This document shows positions 12,740-26,968 of a stretch of 64,000 bases of DNA, piece by piece. The notes under the pieces were generated by a model. The model had not been told where the DNA came from. It was given only the letters and a program-made list of their open reading frames with translations, and ran no database searches. The position numbers and the translations under genes were made by a program. How positions within the stretch are numbered: the stretch's first letter is position 1; each line of letters begins with the position of its first letter. Source of the DNA: Acanthosepion lycidas. Taxonomy: Eukaryota; Mollusca; Cephalopoda; Sepiida; Sepiidae. The stretch is taken from the NCBI GenBank assembly GCA_963932145.1, contig OZ010581.1:82966802-83030801 (forward strand), written 5' to 3'.

Positions 12740-12975
12740 ATTGTAATGTGCAACACATACATTATGTCGCCACAAGTGTTAGTCAGGGCCCGCACCTCAG
12801 GCAGGATCAAAGAAAAGCGGGACCATTATGAAGCCTCGTCGTGCTTTACCAGTCATTGACTTCCCACCATCGACTTCCACTTGCCACCTAAGAACCTGTT
12901 AGCAGATTGGTCCAATCTGTTCACTTTGGCGCGCGACCAAATCACATTGGATACTACTCACCCGATGTAAGTCTC
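12740..12975. other. GC-richer unclassified segment with CCAAT palindrome
   Basis: G+C is clearly above the surroundings. A perfect 17-base palindrome CAGATTGGTCCAATCTG lies at 12903-12919, placing a CCAAT box on each strand. The block ends in CCGATGTAAGTCT near 12963-12975, a splice-donor-like string. A short ORF (ATG at about 12764, 31 codons) is too short to call. It may be an exon, a promoter fragment or a piece of an unrecognised repeat. Confidence 0.2.
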
Positions 12976-13635
12976 TAAGTAGGTTGTGATCATTATTTTG
13001 AAAAGTATTGCTTTCTTTAATCTCTCCTTTCTAGCCTTTCACACAAATGCACACACAGTGGCACACATATATGTACACACGCATATGGAAGTGCAAGTTC
13101 GTGCTCATATAGACACACAACAATAAATGCACATGAAATATATTTAATAATCTGTTGAAATCTTCCAATCGAAAATACGTCCACTTTTCTATATAAAATC
13201 ATTCCGTTTATCAATGTGTATAAATACATGATCGTACACATACATACATATAGTACATACACAGAACGCTGTAAGGCGAGAATATTCAGAGGAACATTCA
13301 CTGAGAGTAAGTGTATATACGAAACAACTTCTATCAAGCTGGCATATATACAATTAACTATGTAATGCACTTTCAGCCTGTTTTTCTCAAATATACCCTA
13401 GGTTAAATACACGAAGAAACAGAGTGACAAACACTATTAAATGAGTTGGTAAACTTATTAGTATTTATTCGTATCAACTTGTCGAATATATTCATTTTAT
13501 ATACACATTCTGGCAATGGCACAAATATAAGTTTAAAGTTGAGTGGTTTTAATGCTTGTCAACATATATAAATATTGATATGGGTATATATCAATAGCTA
13601 CTCACGCATATATATGCATATACATTTACAAATGC

Positions 13636-13637
<2 letters not shown>
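12976..13637. other. Noncoding, many short CA/TA-rich strings
   Basis: No gene. The ORF at 13017-13370 (minus) reads low-complexity ACAC/TATA-rich DNA and is not credible. Confidence 0.45.

Positions 13638-13703
<66 letters not shown>
13638..13703. repeat. (TA)n microsatellite
   Basis: About 30 TA units, then a short GT run. Confidence 0.95.
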
Positions 13704-13711
<8 letters not shown>

Positions 13712-15299
13712 ACTTATTTTTATATGAGCTCACGTAAATTTATTTCAGTCCAGATATTGTACATCTAATGTCAAAATACTTACTTTTCATTCTTCCCCAC
13801 CAGCTATGTGCAGAGGTTTGGTGATGTTTGGCTATGCTGCCCGAGGCCAACACCTTGATTGTATATCCCTAACACTCAAAGAGAGTGGGAGGTAGGACTG
13901 AGATTTGTGAGAAAGGAAGAAATTTTAAATAGGTAAAAACAGATGTAACAAAATAAACACTTTATTCAAATTAAATATAAACTAAATTTTTATTTTACCC
14001 TTTGATTGGATGCCCTCCCAATATGTTTTATTAGGTCAGTCGCGCCCTCTGCCCCTCCCTACTTCTGCACATTATTGTTCCTTACTTTGCGCATTTATAG
14101 ACAGTAATAACAAAGCAACAGCCATACTGAATACAACTTATTTCGCATTATGTTTTAGACATGTTGCCTACACTATTATATATATGCTCTTTATTGAACA
14201 AAACAAAATGCATATATCATAAATTATTTACAATTAAATTTCATTTATGTATCAATTGTTTCTAGAATTAATATATTAAGTTAATACTTATCGAAATAAA
14301 ATTTTTAAAGAAGTGCGCCCAATCTTCTTTGCGACTGATTTAAAATTAAAATGGTTTCAAAAGAAATTTATTCAAATTATTCTTTAAATTAACAAACTTC
14401 AACAGCTTTATATATTTATCGGATGAAATTAAGTTGTAGTGGCTTTCTTTTATCAAAGATAGCTTTATATTGAACGTGTAGACAAATGCAAAAATGTTTT
14501 GAAACAGGAAAGCGAAATAATTGTTATATTCTAAAATTAAGGATGGAAATTTATAAAAAAAAAAAAAGAGTTTATATTCTCTATGAAAGAGAAGAGGATA
14601 TTTTTTCATAAGATTCAAGGTTTATTTATATAAGTTTTCAGAAATATGAATATTTCAGTATAGTACTGTTTCGTATGCCTTCATATTGAAAAAAATTCTT
14701 TGAGATGCTTATCGTCCTTTAGAACTTAACTGTGGCAATGCCTTCATTTATAGAAAAACAGCTTTTTTTATACGTTATATTTTGTTTTGCACGAGACACA
14801 CTTGAAATGAAAATTAATTATTTCAGAAATTATGAATATTTCTGCGCCAGTTACAAACTCTTCTGATTTCTTCGTAGATATACGTTCTGCATAAATATGT
14901 ATATACATACATGCATATACTATATAATACCAACTTGTTGATATGCTTGACAACTGATATAATAGTCATTCACACAAATTAATCAATTGGCACTAATACA
15001 GATAATAGCAAAGAAAATGTACGCAAATATAGGCATGCATAAAACAAATAAACAAACCAAAGCTCTGCTTTAACTAGCACATGTTTTATTTATAACAATT
15101 CACTGATATTCATTGACAATCTTCTTTTTCTCTTAACAAGTTTATTTTACTGCTTGTACTCAGCCATACTGTTATTATTTTATTATGTTCGTATTCCTTC
15201 CTTGTATCTGAAGATTCAGTTTATTCAGCTGCTCAAAAATACCAACCAAATAGACAAATGAACCAGCCAGGCAAAAAATTCCATTTTGCCCCGAACTGC
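13704..15299. other. AT-rich noncoding stretch
   Basis: A slightly GC-richer patch lies at 13790-13910 without motif. The remainder is AT-rich with no supported gene. Confidence 0.45.
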
Positions 15300-15965
15300 A
15301 AAAAATAGTTTGAGCCCATCTCTAAACTCATTTTACAGTTACATTTTCTAGCCATCGAACATTTGTGTGGAAACGAAGCAAATGGTGGCCTGCATCCATG
15401 TCAATTGTAATTTGAGAACGCTTCCTTTGACAAAAGTCACAATCTGAATTATTTGATCCCAGCAATTCCCCCATAGGGTGGAATTCCCCACTGATTGAGA
15501 GCCCCAGTGTTAGTAGAGTATGAATGTTCTTCATAGAATGATAGATAGATAAAGAGATTCCGACAGACTCTTTGTGGAATATAGTGCAGCAACCACACAA
15601 ATTGTTTCAACTGTATTTTCATTAGCAAAGGAGGACGGAACCGAATTGAAAGCTCGACGCTCAAGAGAAACTGCCTTGCCGTGTTTAAAGGTTACAAGAT
15701 CGCTACTGTTTACCCAAAGCTGAATGAAGAGGGTAGATTTCTGTCTTTTCCAAAAGCGTTAATCTGAAGTGAACAGAAACTGTCCTAGCCGGATATTGAA
15801 CACGTTTCACTGATTCATTCACCACTATCGCTTCCAAATTATAATTATTAAGTAAGAATATCGTTGACTTAACATGAGCTTTCGAGATTTCACATCTGAC
15901 AACAGGTAAAGTGGGCTCACTGAGATTTGAGTTCAATAATAATATGCGAGACCCGTCCAAATAGC
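15300..15965 (-). other. GC-richer block with overlapping minus-strand ORFs, unclassified
   Basis: Three partly overlapping minus-strand ORFs (15328-15600, 15449-15664, 15703-15960) lie in a block of higher G+C than its flanks. The 15328-15600 frame has a CDFCQRKR string, a possible half zinc finger, and the 15449-15664 frame ends in QWGIPPYGGIAGI. I do not recognise the family. Staggered frames suggest an old, frameshifted coding sequence, possibly from a repeat. Chance ORFs cannot be excluded. Confidence 0.25.
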
Positions 15966-16003
15966 TTAACTACTACCCCACTGTCTCTGTCTTTCTGAAT
16001 GAC

Positions 16004-16128
<125 letters not shown>

Positions 16129-16139
16129 TGACTTAATAA

Positions 16140-16870
16140 AACTTGACCTCTACAAGTTGTGCACTGATATTTGATGAGTCAGGGTGATCACCGGCTAGGT
16201 TGCACATTACAAAGCAATGTGAGTTATCCTTATCCGAACGGATCACCGTAGTGAGTATCGGATAAAAGGAACATAGCAATTCTTAAATTGTAGTGACATC
16301 CCCCAATCTACCACATGTGCCCCAGGAATACTTGATCAAAAGCATTGCCGTCTATGGTAGACCTTGCAGTGGCCGAAAAAGTGTGCTTAATGATCGTTGA
16401 CCACAGACGTAATTTGTGCAGTAACAGAATGTTACAACACTGATTCAAATCCCCCCTCCACATTCAATGCAGGGGGGACAGACGCATATCCTGCATGTCA
16501 ATTCCGTGTTTTTTAGCTTCTATTGGGTATGGAGCAAAAGACTCACCAATGTGCCCCTTTTAACAACCAGGCAATGGACTGGCTGGTAGTGGTTCCATTA
16601 TAGTGTGGATACGCTGTTCGCAGCTTGGGTCCGCTGATTGACCGGGACGTTGCACTGGATCCAACGTGTTCCCAAAACGAGAGGGGGGTTGTTTCAGAAG
16701 AATAGTCCACCATGTCATCGTAACCAAGTTGCATAAAATTGTTTGAGGAGGCATTCTACCACGTTTTCCCGACATGAGCCTGATCCGGTACCTATAAATA
16801 TCATGGAGCTGTGTACATGACTCAACATTTCTCCAGAGGCCACACCGAGCTTCTACACGATATTAGTCAT
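16140..16870 (+). repeat. Unclassified GC-richer repeat with Leu/Ser-tRNA-like boxes
   Basis: A block of about 700 bp with higher G+C. At 16370-16385 there is CAGTGGCCGAAAAAGTGTG, like box A of Leu/Ser tRNAs, and at about 16440-16451 GATTCAAATCCCC, like box B. The spacing of about 60-70 bases suits a Leu/Ser-type tRNA-derived SINE. An imperfect inverted repeat (TTATCCGA.../...TCGGATAA) spans 16229-16265. Minus-strand ORFs at 16543-16775 have no recognised domain. The whole may be a SINE plus other repeat debris. Confidence 0.3.
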
Positions 16871-19800
16871 TTATTACTGATCATAAGTATTTAAACAAAC
16901 AGGCCTTTTGCTTCTAATTTCTTTAAGAATCAGCAAGAGGAACGTTACGCAGGCAATAAGACCAAATTTTATTGCAATCAACGTAAAATCCATTCATTTA
17001 CCCATGTTTTGTGGTTCTGAGTTCTAATTTTCCAGAAAATATTTTAGAATTAAATTATTAAATGAAAAATATTTTCTCAAAGCTTGTTCAGAATCAGTCA
17101 ATAGTATTTCATCCACAGATGTTTTTGTTACGTGTTTGGTGAAACATGACAGGAATTGTCTACTATGAATTATTGAATCATTAAGAACTACAGAATTTTT
17201 CACCACAGACCATGATTGTCAACAACACGAATGTATCAATTATGCATCACACCATAGATTATGTTTTGATGAACAGGAATTGTTTCAGTTTTTCACTTTA
17301 ATGATGCAATGCAGCCACCTAGTAAAATAAATCGAGAGAAAACTATTACAGTGGGAAATTTTATCTTCTCCTCCAGATACACCAGACTTACTAACTTCGG
17401 ATTATCATTTGCGCCGAACAGGAGTAAAACTTCTTAGTTTCACTTCATTCCGAATTAAGAATAATGTTAATTCAAGTCTCATTGCTTTCTTTTTATAAAC
17501 GAAAGCAAAGAATTTTGGAGGAAATAAAATACATTGCCTTTACATTAGACTTTTGTTAATTGTTAATGACATCAAGTATACCATTGATTTATTATTTCTA
17601 AATTAATTACATTTGAATGTGTTTCTATCTCCTTTTTGAAGAGGTTATATTTCCTTTTACACAACCTAATATTTTTGTGCATGTGAATTTTTTTCCATTA
17701 TACGCCATTGTCGGAATCAATAAAATCAATTTTTTCGATTCACGATTTTCTGTAAAAAATTAAATGTTATGAATTTAAAGTTTAATGTTTAAAATTTTCC
17801 GATTCTTATTATTGGATGAATTATTTACAATGGAGTTGTTCAAAAGATTCTATTAAAAATCTATAACATTTATATACAACAGTATCTCATGTTTAATTAT
17901 AATAAAACGAAACTTTCTAATTTTGAACGAAAATATAAAGGTTAAGGCCATTGACCAATATCATGCGCGTAATCGCTGTCCAATATTAAGCAAAACATGT
18001 TCCAGAATTATACGAGTGCTGCTGTAATATCACTAGGCTGTAGTAAGTTCGTTTCAGATTGTATCCGATACAAATGTAGTTATAAAAGTTTAAGCTAAAT
18101 ATACTAAATATCTGCATGTATCTTGTTTTCACTTCTTTTTGCATAATATTTGTTTACCTCTTACTAACTTCCTTATTTTATCACAGTCCGATTCTGTCTA
18201 TCAAAAAGCTTCACACTCAGTTGTTTTTTTTTCTGTCTTTCCCTACATTCAAAATGTCATTTTATTTTTATATATATATATAAATATTATACTAATTAAT
18301 CTGAGACCGTCCATATTCTGAATCGATTCTCATTGTCGTGACATTTTCCAGAATGTCTCCTTTTCTTAATATTTTAATTCTGAGTTTCTAATTCACTGAC
18401 GCTAATGGCTTGCCTTTACCACATCAACAACATTAATTCCTATAAATCATATATCACTTGGTAGAATCGTATTCTTAAGAATTCGAATATTATGGAACAC
18501 ATTACGTGCTCATTCTCGTATTTTAAGCCGATTAAGATAAATTCATAATAACATAGAAAATTTTCTGTCGTGTTTCTAAATGAAAGCTAATGGTTAAAAA
18601 ATAAAAAAATATATTTTGATACAAATGTATCTTTTATTACGCTAAAGGTAACTGTTACAAGAGAAAATTTATTCAATTTAATCTTAGAAAATGTTAGCAC
18701 CAGAATCTGGAATATCACCAAGCAAAATATAAGGATAAACGTAAGAAAGAACAAATATCGACTCATTTGTAAAATATCCGATCAATAAACAATATTCAAA
18801 AGGGTAAAGTTTTCTCGCCAATAATGAAGTCATCTCAATATTATCCAACGTTTATTCCTTACAGATTATACGAAAATCAATTAAACTTCCATCCAAAGAA
18901 AATATTTCATGTTAAAAAACTCATTCTCAAATAATGCAAACAAGTCGAACAAAAATTGAATATGAAACTGATGTCATACAATTATTTCTACAAAAACAAG
19001 CCATTAAATTAAGTTTATTCAACAACCTCTTATTATTTGTTTGTGATCTTATAAAGTGTCGCTCACAGATGATCAGGTACTTTTAGACGTACTCAGTTGT
19101 CGAAAAATAAAAAGGGGCAATGTTCGAATAAATTTCGTTGCTTGTTATGAAATAGTATAATTAGTGCTATATATATATATATACATTATCAGCTTTATTT
19201 TGATTCACTAAATTCAAATTCAAAAACTTCTCACAACGTCTACATTTCGGTATTTCCTTATAAAAAAATAAAATGTGTTCTCGTATGCTATAAAAATGAT
19301 ATTAAACCTTGCAATGATTCATATAATTTGTTAAAGTCAAAGAAAATGCAATCTCCACAAATCCTTTTCCTAATCTCATTCTACCATGCAATATTGCGAG
19401 GGCCACATATATTCTTTATCTATTTTCTTTTACCCCCGACAATTAAAATCAAATTCTCAGATGTTTTTATTAATAGCTCAGTATTACTTTATACAAAACA
19501 TGATTCACACAACTTATAGGAATTTGTAACATTTAACGAAACTATTATGAAGTCATATAACATTTTTAACTCTTTAGAAAAATGATATTGTTGATAAATT
19601 TACGATGGAATAACACATAATTTATATTATTCGATATAAATTGATATTGATTGATATTCATTTAGAACCAAATTATTTCTCTATCTCTTAGACATTCAAT
19701 TTCGTTTTGTATTGTGCAACATATTTGGCATGAAATATTTCATTATATCATTCTAAAAATGCTCCTGATAATGACACAACAGTTTGATCTCTACATAAAT

Positions 19801-22800
19801 ACACAATTGATACAAATTCTATTATAATGTGTGAATCTACTTATTGAAAATTAATGCTTTAATGAAATCATCTGAAAAATGATATTCTTAAGTGAAATCT
19901 TTGCAAGTTCAAATCATAAAAATACTATCTCTGAAAGAAGATAAACAGGGTTTATGATAAAAAAGTTGTTTTAAATGACAAATATTAGCAAAAATACTTT
20001 TAAAAGTCGACAAGAAGAAAGATAAACTTGTCAAGATTAATAATAGAAGTACTTCAAGCAACTTCAAGAATTGCTAAAATCAGAAAATTTTCGAAACAAA
20101 TGGAGAGCAATTGATACAAACTCTTCTAGCTGTTGAAAACAATTTCTTTCACAAGCAATCATTCAGTATAAACATTGTTTTTCGAAGAAAGTGGGATTCG
20201 AATTTTAATGTGGGATTACTGAAATTAAGGAACGAAGCACTCTAAGTGAATAAATAAGTGTATGGCTTTCAAATTGATAAAGCTGAGATATTCCTGATAT
20301 TCCTGATACTACTGACACGACTGTTCATCATTGATTATGCTACCTCAGCGTTAGTATCTCATTCATTTCCAAAACGTAAAAATAGACACTGTGTCAAATT
20401 TTGTCATGCAAGACAATATTTCCACAATAATATTGTTAACCAACGATGCTGCTAATATGGAGATTTATTAGAAAAATTCGCAATGATTTATTTTATGGTA
20501 GAAAATTTTATCGTGCAAATCAAATATTGTTCATGTTATTGTAAATAAGTATGTACAATACTAAAGTTAATTATATTTATTTTTTTTAACTTCATACATA
20601 TTAAGATTGTAATGGGTTATATAAAATATATAATATCCAAAGAGAAATATGATTTTTAAAATTTATTTCGTGATGCGAATATAACTTTGGAAATACAACG
20701 TTTCTAACTATTTTCTTTCAATTTTTATGGAATTCTTTTTAAGAATGCCATAAAAAAACGAAAGAAAAGCAGTTGAATTGGGTAGTTAGGAAATATTTGG
20801 AGAAGCTAGTGTTGCAAATATATAATGATGTAGAATATTAAGACCATTGACAAAACATGATTCAACAACGAAAGTATCACCTTTAAATAAACGTCACAAA
20901 GATACCTAGATGAAACCTATTTCTTAACAGTAATTTTAGTGATGAACATAAAGCGACACTAATGAACGTGAAGGTTTGGTTAGAAGTTGAGCCATACATA
21001 GAAAAAAAATCACCTAATTCATATTGACTTAGAAGACAATAGATTTGAGATTGTGTGATGATTTGGAATTGTATTCTAAACAGTAAAATTTATATATCCT
21101 TTATAAATGCAAATAGTTATTGTAAGGTCTCGACAATTTACAGAGAAACAAATAAGAAATCAAAATGAAACGTTACACTTCCTTATGTGAAGATATTCTA
21201 AATTCTTCAATCTGTAGAAGTTTATATTTACACTTGTAGCACTCGTCTCTTTGAAGGTGACTAAATGACTTCCTTCTGCTCTGTTACAAATCATAATGTG
21301 GTGATAAAACAAATTTGTCTTCTTTTTTATTTTCCTATCGTTTTTGCCATTAATTTTTTAAAAATAAATTTACACATTTTCTATTTGCCAAATACCACTT
21401 AAAACTATTTCTTGTGCGTCAAAAAACCATCTTTGTAATATCATATCTTTCCACTGGCAAAAGCAACGCTTCTATCGAACTTGGCATGAAAGGAAATAAT
21501 AATATAAACAAGCCAAAATGTTGGCAAAAAGCAAAAGGAATCAAAACAATTTGATTAGCCAACTCAAAAACGAGAAACATTTCACTCACAAGAAACCACG
21601 ACCCCACCCAATTACACATTTGCTTCCCTGTTTATTTGTCTCTGTTTCGATTTAGTAGAGAAAGCGCTCGAGAAGTCGTTAGCAACAACATTCTTCTCTA
21701 AGTTAAAATCCAATTTTGAAAGATGGTCATTTGTCAATGTTCCTTCGATGCTATGATTATGTTGCCATATTTCCTGGCGTCGAAGAGTTTTTGTTTTGTG
21801 TTTTGTTCACAAGATAAAAAGCTTACCTTGCGTCAAAAGGTCAAAAATTATTTATTTATTCTACTTAATTTCATGTTTATTATTTCAAAACGAATATATT
21901 CTATTTAAAAATTGAAGTATGTTCTTGACGTTGAAGCGTCCTCGAATCTTAGGAACGCAGTAATTTATAAGGCAAAAACACCCTCCCCAATTAGAAGATG
22001 AATACAGCATTATCTTTCTGCCTTAATTTCTTCCATTTAGTAATCTCTTACCACTGCGTGCTACTCTTACCTGTGCCTAATACAGTGGGGGGTTGTAAAT
22101 AATTAGGAGTCGGAATTTTTCTCAATATGCAATAAACAGAGAGGTTTTAATAAAAGTGGGTCGAAAATCATTTAAAGATTTAAAAAGTGCGAAATTAATA
22201 AACGGAATGATCGTAATAAGTTCTGTGGAGGTCCTCAAAAAGATAAACATCCCACTTCTATAATTCTAGAGTGAGATTAGTAAATATCAAATTGACTTTT
22301 TTTCTGAAAATACTAAATCATAAATACTATACCCAAAATAAAAATGGACAGAAGACGACTGTTCTTTATAAAGTTCAACAGTTTTTGTTTTGTTTTGTTT
22401 TTTTAATATCAAAATCTGAAATGTTTGTACTTTTATTTTACTTATATAATATATAATTATAAAATAATTTTATTTTTCCGTCGCCTGTGTTTTGAGGCTT
22501 CTTTTCATTATTTCCTGATACTTTGATTTTTGTGTTTCTACTGCAAGCTTTCAAATCCATATGTTAAAACAAAATAACATAATGGTTGTGATAATTAAAG
22601 TAAAGCATTTTGTTGGTTTTATAAATCCAGAAAAATGAATATGTAATACACGAGTGAACATTGTTGGTTTCTTACTTAGATTTGCGCGATCGATAATTTG
22701 GCAATATTCTAAATGATTATTACGAAAGAAAAAGTACTTGAAAGACTTAGTTAATTTGTTTGTATGTAGATATATCATTGTAATCTTTTAGCTTGGAGCA

Positions 22801-24479
22801 ATAAAAGTAATTTATTTTATGTAAATTGAATAAAGCGGAACAAAATTGCTTGTCTATACTATAAAAAACGGAAATGTAATTATAAAGAAGCTATTTTTTA
22901 ATCCCAGTGATTGAAATAAGCAAAGCATTTGATTTCTGATATATTCAAACACCTGCAAGCTTGTTCAATAACCCATTTCATTTTTTACTAGTTATATTGA
23001 ATTTCTACCCGACTAATGTTGTTCGACGGAAGAATGAGTAACTTAATTAAAAAGAAAAAAGGAATTCAATATTGAAGAAAACCTTCCACAAACACTTGAG
23101 ATTGTCAAGATTTGAACATCAGTGAATTAAGATTCTGAAACCTGATTACAGATCTGCCTCTTCTCTCTTCTTTTAATTTAACTTTTCTGTTTTCACTAAG
23201 ATGAGAATGATCATAGCTTAAAACATTATCAATTTAACAACTCTGATTTTAGGAAACTAATACCGGAAATGATATAATAGACATTGTTGAAATTAGCCGT
23301 GTTTAAATATCAAGTCTGTAAAAGATGTTTAATCTTGGTTGTTAACTTCGAAAATTTTTGTAATTTATTATTTGTATGAAAGAAATACGCTTCTCATTTA
23401 AGTACATTTTGAAAATCATAAATATACGGATATTAAGTCTATTTGCACATTGTTTGGACTGTTGTCTTTATCTTTGCCCCCAAGGACACGTGGTCCCCGT
23501 GGATAACAGCTTTGATTGAAGTAATCCAGTGATTTGACCCATTGATATTATAATAGTATGCATCGAAATTTAAATCATGCATATGTGCATTGTAAATGTT
23601 ATGCATGAAAACAAATAGTGAAGTTTACGCCAATAGCTGAAAAGAAAATTGGGTATGATTTATATTACTTATTGCCACCGTAGAATTCTGAAAGTAATGT
23701 TACTCAGAGAGAAATATTTTTAATCGTTTCTCCCCAAGCAAGGTGATAGTGCCGCTGAAACGCAAGTGTTTACTGAAAATGAAAGATGAGAAATTGTTAG
23801 TGCGGAGAAAAGATAATAAAAGAACGGGATTCAGAAAGAAGGAAGATGGCGATTGATGCTGCATTTAAACCTTTGTATAACGTTGGTGGCATAAAAGCAA
23901 GATGTCGGAAAAGAAACTATTCGAATAAAGTTTACGTTTATATCGAGCTAATTTCAATAGTAAAACGATAAGACGTAGTTACTAGTCTAGTACTATCTCT
24001 AGATTTATCCACTCAAAGTACCAAAGAGGAATGCTCATTAGAACAATTACCATGAGAATATTTATAAAAAAGACACAGGGAAGCCAACCCACGGTGATGG
24101 GAAGGTTACTGAAATCGAGATGACATGTCAAGAACCTCTAATATATATAGCATGTGCACCAGAGCAGATGTGGCGGCAATATCCAATGCACGGCCGAATG
24201 GTAGCATTATAAACGTGCAAGTTGGATTCTGGCGAGAAAATTATGTTGCACGACAGTGTGAGCCAACTTTACTAGAAGCAGACCTAGCAGTTGAATCAAT
24301 CGAGAAAGCCTAATAAATTGTTCTACTGGGGGTTATCACCATCCATGCTGATGAAATGCAAACCTGGTTTTCTAGAAAAGTACAAAAGATCAATTTCGTT
24401 TTGGAGGCGTTAAAGTTTACAAGCCTAACTTACTCTAGCTAGCAACAAATTACAGGTCATTTTGAAAATCAGTTGTCAG
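16871..24479. other. Long AT-rich stretch without recognisable genes
   Basis: Many short ORFs (e.g. 18139-18321, 20258-20455, 21419-21619, 22551-22778) occur at the density expected by chance in AT-rich DNA; none has a recognised motif. A 62-codon ORF at 24125-24313 lies in a less AT-rich patch (24040-24440) of unknown nature. A CACGTG E-box string lies near 23489. No structured repeat was recognised. Confidence 0.4.
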
Positions 24480-24720
24480 TCTTACATTATCAGACTTTTC
24501 GAATTTACTATTAAGGTAGGAGTAAATAGTCGTGTCATTAGTATAGATACCGAGTTGGGAAATGATGACATCAGGATTGTCGATGATGAATAGAAGAAAC
24601 AAAGAAAGTCCAAAGACAGAGCCCTGGGGAAACCAGTATTAATGTCAAAGGATCTAGAAGAATGGCCATTCAACACATCTTTCATTACACGATTTGTTAA
24701 AAAGAATTGAATTACGTCAA
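24480..24720 (-). pseudogene. Jockey/CR1-like LINE reverse transcriptase palm fragment
   Basis: Minus-strand translation shows GHSSRSFDINTGFP, then after a one-base frameshift GSVFGLSLFLLFI and QLGIYTNDTTIYS. This is the RT region 'S.S..F....GVPQGS.L.P.LF..FINDL...' followed by the YADD box, here changed to YTND. The catalytic Asp pair is broken and the fragment is isolated. The style matches the LINE relic at 27.3 kb, which covers an earlier part of the same kind of protein in the opposite orientation, so both probably come from one family. Confidence 0.7.
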
Positions 24721-25486
24721 AAATTCGTCCGAAGCCACCCTCTGGGCAATTGTTGCTGGTAATCAGTTTTGTTAATTATTTTCTCATAATTATTGATTAG
24801 AAAAATACAACATTTTATGAGAAAATATTTCTACAAAAAACTTTCCTTTGGTTAATAACGTTTTATTGATTATTCTGTTATTTAAATAATATCAAAACAT
24901 ATTCTGTTGTTATGTTATTTAATCAACAACTAAAATCTTTTCCAAATATGTATGTTTGTGTGTGTGTTCGTGTGTGTGTTGACTTATTTGAGAAAAACAA
25001 TTCAAGAAATAATAATAATTTATTGAAAATCTTATCAAGTCCCTTTCCATATATATATTCAGTTAATATTATTTGTTGTCTACAAATCTTGAAGTCATCA
25101 TCTAAAATTTAATATCAAATAGCAGTTGTCTCTACGGAAATTCTCAAATTCAGTTGATTACAATGAAACTCGTAATTAACTGTCGACGTCAATTCCATAT
25201 TGAATACTTTGATATGCACATATAAATTCATTTATTAATATAGGTAATATGTATGTGCGTATGTGTGCATGTATGAGTGTTCTACTAATTTTTTCGGTAA
25301 ATTACTTCAGTAATTTAATGTAATTAATTCCTCCAATAAACCTAGAAGAAAAAAAAATTGAATTTAGAGAGAGGAACAATAATTATAATTCATATTCATT
25401 ATCAGTGATTTATCCATACATTTTATATTTTTAATTTCGCTCATGCGCGTTGTTTGTTTTTTTTTTTTTTTATTTTGTTGACTGCA
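24721..25486. other. AT-rich noncoding stretch
   Basis: No gene; short GT-rich strings near 24950-24980 and 25240-25275. Confidence 0.45.
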
Positions 25487-26234
25487 CAGTATAGTAGGGT
25501 CAGTTGGGCACTGCCTGGTAGAAAAAGAGCACTATGACGCAATTCACTTCGCCAGAAATTTGGAAATGGAATGCTGTATTGCTTGGAATCAGAAGCTCCA
25601 ATAGTTCAGCGTGTTTGGGTGTCAATCAGAGGACAGTACCGAGAATTCTGAAAGAGTTGGATGAGTCTAATGGTGATTATGAAGGTGTTTGAAGTGATCA
25701 CTAGTGATGGCGATGTTATTCATCTTGCCACAGGGCCTCAGACTCAATACGGCGGCCTCCATCAAGTGCCTTGAGGAGGTAATGCTTCCCTGGGACAAGA
25801 GGATGACTGCTGGATGACCCTATGTCTGGCAAGAGGATTTAACACAATGTCACACAAGCAGGAGAATCCTGTCATGGCAGTCAAACAATTTTCATTTGAC
25901 CCCTTACATCTGGCCACGTAACTCTCCAGACTGCAATACTCCTAATTATTATGTATGGGGCGCAGTTGAGCGGGAAACAACAAAACTCCTTGTAACACCA
26001 AAGATGAACTGCAGGCAAGGATTATAGCAGCATTCACTAACTTAAACAAAGAAATCCCGAAGTCAGCTGGAAGCCGTGGTTGAAGCTAGTGGCGATTTTA
26101 TTTAAGAAATTTACGTTTTAGTATTTCAAAATATTTTTGTAAAATTTTGGTAAATATATCTGCTAATGTTTTTTTTTTTTTCATTTTTGCGCAATTTAGA
26201 CGATAATTTATCCATTGCACCCTGTAGAATACTG
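25487..26234 (+). mobile_element. Internally deleted Tc1/mariner-like element
   Basis: The left end CAGTATAGTAGGGTCAG and the right end (reverse complement CAGTATTCTACAGGGTGCAA) form imperfect terminal inverted repeats about 750 bp apart. Inside, plus-strand frames show EIWKWNAVLLGIR and RTVPRILKELDES (helix-turn-helix N-terminus), then IWPRNSPDCN, YYVWGAVERET and LEAVVEASGDFI. The last three are the C-terminal landmarks of Tc1/mariner transposases, 'WP..SPDLNP.DYYVWG.VE...' and the closing 'R..AVI...G..IE'. Most of the catalytic core is missing and stops and frameshifts are present. A nonautonomous or dead copy. Confidence 0.75.
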
Positions 26235-26870
26235 CGAAATATTTTTAAAATAGGTCGATATATTTTCTATACAGCATAAAATTATTATTTATAGATGTTA
26301 AAGAATGATTTTATTGGGAATTTTACCTAAAATTATAACCATAACAATACATATACATCAGTGCTTTTATGATTCCGTGTAAACATTATATTATTTTAAT
26401 AGCATATTAAGAAGGAACATTTTTAGGTAAAAACATTCGGTTTACAATTCTCAATGAAGAGATATTATTCTTTAAATAAAAGATTCAAACTAGCCTTTGG
26501 CTAAAAAAATAAACTAAGAAAGTATACAAATTAAAATTAAATGTAATAACTTGACTTGAAAATCAATACTATTAAAGAAATAGGATGCTGAAATATGCTG
26601 ATAGTATTAACTTCATGTAAAACTCAATAATTTTTCAAAGAATATGAAATATCATTTGGCTATCAATAAAACTTTTAAATAGCATTGAAAGCTGATACAA
26701 AGGTGTTTATTGTTAGCAAATAAGGAAAAAAAGAATGTGGACCTCTTTATCTGAATAATGTCTTCAGGACGTTTAAAAATACATGATTCATAGAAAATTT
26801 TCAATTTTTATTGTCCTTTAATATAGACTTTTCTTATTACATTATTTTTCGCTTATTCTTTCTCATTCTC
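26235..26870. other. AT-rich noncoding stretch
   Basis: No gene or repeat recognised. Confidence 0.45.
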
Positions 26871-26903
26871 GCCCCCTCTCTCCCTCCCCCTCTCTCCCTC
26901 CCC

Positions 26904-26960
<57 letters not shown>

Positions 26961-26968
26961 TCTCTCTC
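26871..26968. repeat. (CT)n/(CCCTCT)n polypyrimidine tract
   Basis: CCCTCTCTCCCTC units pass into plain CT dinucleotides with one CTAT interruption. Confidence 0.95.

Noticed and set aside
16543..16775. Two overlapping minus ORFs as a gene
   Set aside because: No domain recognised; inside a probable repeat.
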